Assembly: GCA_011605715.1 (NCBI GenBank)
Contig: JAAOZO010000237.1
Location: forward strand, 1 to 6,626
DNA length: 6,626 nucleotides
Source of the DNA: Nitrososphaerota archaeon
GTDB lineage: Archaea; Thermoproteota; EX4484-205; JAAOZO01
Reading direction: 5' to 3'
Of the stretch, positions 6,213 through 6,626 are shown in pieces. Both the position numbers and the translations under genes were made by a program. The notes below the pieces were generated by a model. That model was not told where the DNA came from. It saw only the letters and a program-made list of their open reading frames with translations, and ran no database searches. The stretch's first letter is position 1, and every line of letters starts with the position of its first letter.

Positions 6213-6390
6213 GAGACTGTCAACTTAAGACATTCAACTACGTTCGTGGCTTTTAGTAAAACTAGGTTCTCTAGAGAACTTAAGTTTTAATCCAAAGAAC
6301 GAAATAAGAATAATAAATAAAGTTATCGTGCTCATCGTTACTAACTTAAACATTGTTCAACTTAAAAATAAGCCTTAAGTTGACAGTCTC
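6213..6390. mobile_element. Probable MITE: 178 bp with perfect 17-bp terminal inverted repeats
   Basis: gagactgtcaacttaag (6213-6229) and cttaagttgacagtctc (6374-6390) are exact reverse complements bounding a non-coding stretch. The inside has no open frame of useful length, so any movement would rely on a transposase elsewhere, as for miniature inverted-repeat elements. The interior carries an extended palindrome at 6257-6289. Possible target duplications are aaaacaa at 6206-6212, touching the left end, and again at 6395-6401, four bases beyond the right end; the offset and low complexity make these uncertain. A large cruciform regulatory site or the ends of a deleted insertion sequence are alternatives. 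Confidence 0.6.
6257..6289. repeat. Palindrome inside the inverted-repeat element
   Basis: gttctctagagaac (6266-6279) is a perfect 14-bp palindrome. Outward, aaaact (6258-6263) pairs with agtttt (6283-6288), plus one more T-A pair at 6257/6289, with only a one-base bulge and one mismatch between the two blocks. The DNA or its RNA could form a stem of about 14-15 bp. It lies left of the element's midpoint, so it is not simply the centre of a single large hairpin. Confidence 0.6.
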
Positions 6391-6460
6391 AAATAAAACA
6401 AAGAAGTTTTATAATTTTCAATTCTTTGAACTCTTCGTTCTCGAATATTGTTGCTCCACA

Positions 6461-6626
6461 TTAAGTGTTTTTTGTCATTAGCTGCGGAAAATTATTTTTC
6501 ATCCAGTCGATTGTTTTTTCTATTGCCTTATCGACAGGTATAGAATGGCCTGAGTCATGTACAATCAGCTGTTTTGGCTCCTTTGCTTTTTCGAAGAGTT
6601 TCATACCGTTCTTAAAAGGTACTACG
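6461..6626 (-). CDS. Alpha/beta hydrolase, C-terminal 54 residues, partial
   Basis: The frame enters from the window edge and ends at TAA 6463-6461. The visible tail has the form of the last part of an alpha/beta-hydrolase domain: a helix with the run KLFEKAKEPKQL, then strand LIVHDSGHSIP with the likely catalytic His in GHS, then the closing helix IEKTIDWMKNNFPQ. The nucleophile Ser and the acid would lie outside the window, so activity (esterase, peptidase or lipase type) cannot be judged. It lies upstream of the glycoside hydrolase on the same strand, which would fit removal of acyl groups from a sugar substrate, though the 518-bp gap weakens that link. Confidence 0.75.
   Translation of the reverse strand, partial: VVPFKNGMKLFEKAKEPKQLIVHDSGHSIPVDKAIEKTIDWMKNNFPQLMTKNT

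Larger units (their letters stand above)
5943..6460. other. Gene-free interval of 518 bp between the hydrolase genes
   Basis: No intact gene. From left to right it holds the hydrolase promoter, a small AT-rich imperfect palindrome (6102-6123), the inverted-repeat element (6213-6390), and the downstream region of the alpha/beta hydrolase. In that last part the minus-strand frame stays open in phase for another 23 codons after the stop. The size of the gap argues against the two hydrolase genes being tightly co-transcribed. Confidence 0.55.

Overview
The window looks archaeal, probably from a thermophilic member of the Thermoproteota. It is AT-rich, and two genes (1022-1510 and 3738-5942) have TATA-like boxes at the spacing expected for leaderless or nearly leaderless archaeal transcripts. 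Shine-Dalgarno sequences are weak or absent, arginine is written mostly with AGA/AGG, and the aldolase resembles archaeal class I enzymes of the DhnA/FbaB type. This is inferred from sequence character only; no rRNA or other marker gene is present.

Layout. 1-660 (-) is the N-terminal 220 residues of an archaeal-type class I aldolase, cut by the window edge. 661-1021 has no gene but holds a split inverted repeat. 1022-1510 (-) encodes an intact CxxCxxCC (YkgJ-type) metal-binding protein with a TTG start and a good TATA box. 1801-2535 (+) is a wrecked ZIP-family metal transporter with three frameshifts and three nonsense codons; it is the only protein-coding relic on the plus strand. 2800-3647 (-) is a two-gene unit: an unrecognised basic 95-residue protein, then a nucleotidyltransferase joined to it by an ATGA overlap. 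The nucleotidyltransferase is broken by TAA at codon 54. A perfect palindrome sits just in front of the first gene. 3738-5942 (-) is an intact 734-residue six-hairpin-type glycoside hydrolase with a DUF5703-like N-terminus and no signal peptide. 5943-6460 holds no gene but contains a 178-bp element with perfect 17-bp terminal inverted repeats, probably a MITE. 6461-6626 (-) is the C-terminal end of an alpha/beta hydrolase.

How it fits together. The glycoside hydrolase and the alpha/beta hydrolase, both on the minus strand, may serve intracellular use of an oligosaccharide or glycoside, but they are 518 bp apart with the repeat element between them and are unlikely to be one simple operon. The middle of the window (about 1.6-3.65 kb) is decaying accessory DNA: a dead transporter, a dead nucleotidyltransferase with its partner still open, and a lone sequence resembling the end of the repeat element. 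No CRISPR array, tRNA or rRNA was seen. The most interesting items are the repeat element and its possible second trace, the half-dead toxin-antitoxin-like pair with its palindrome, and the DUF5703-type hydrolase in an apparently archaeal genome.
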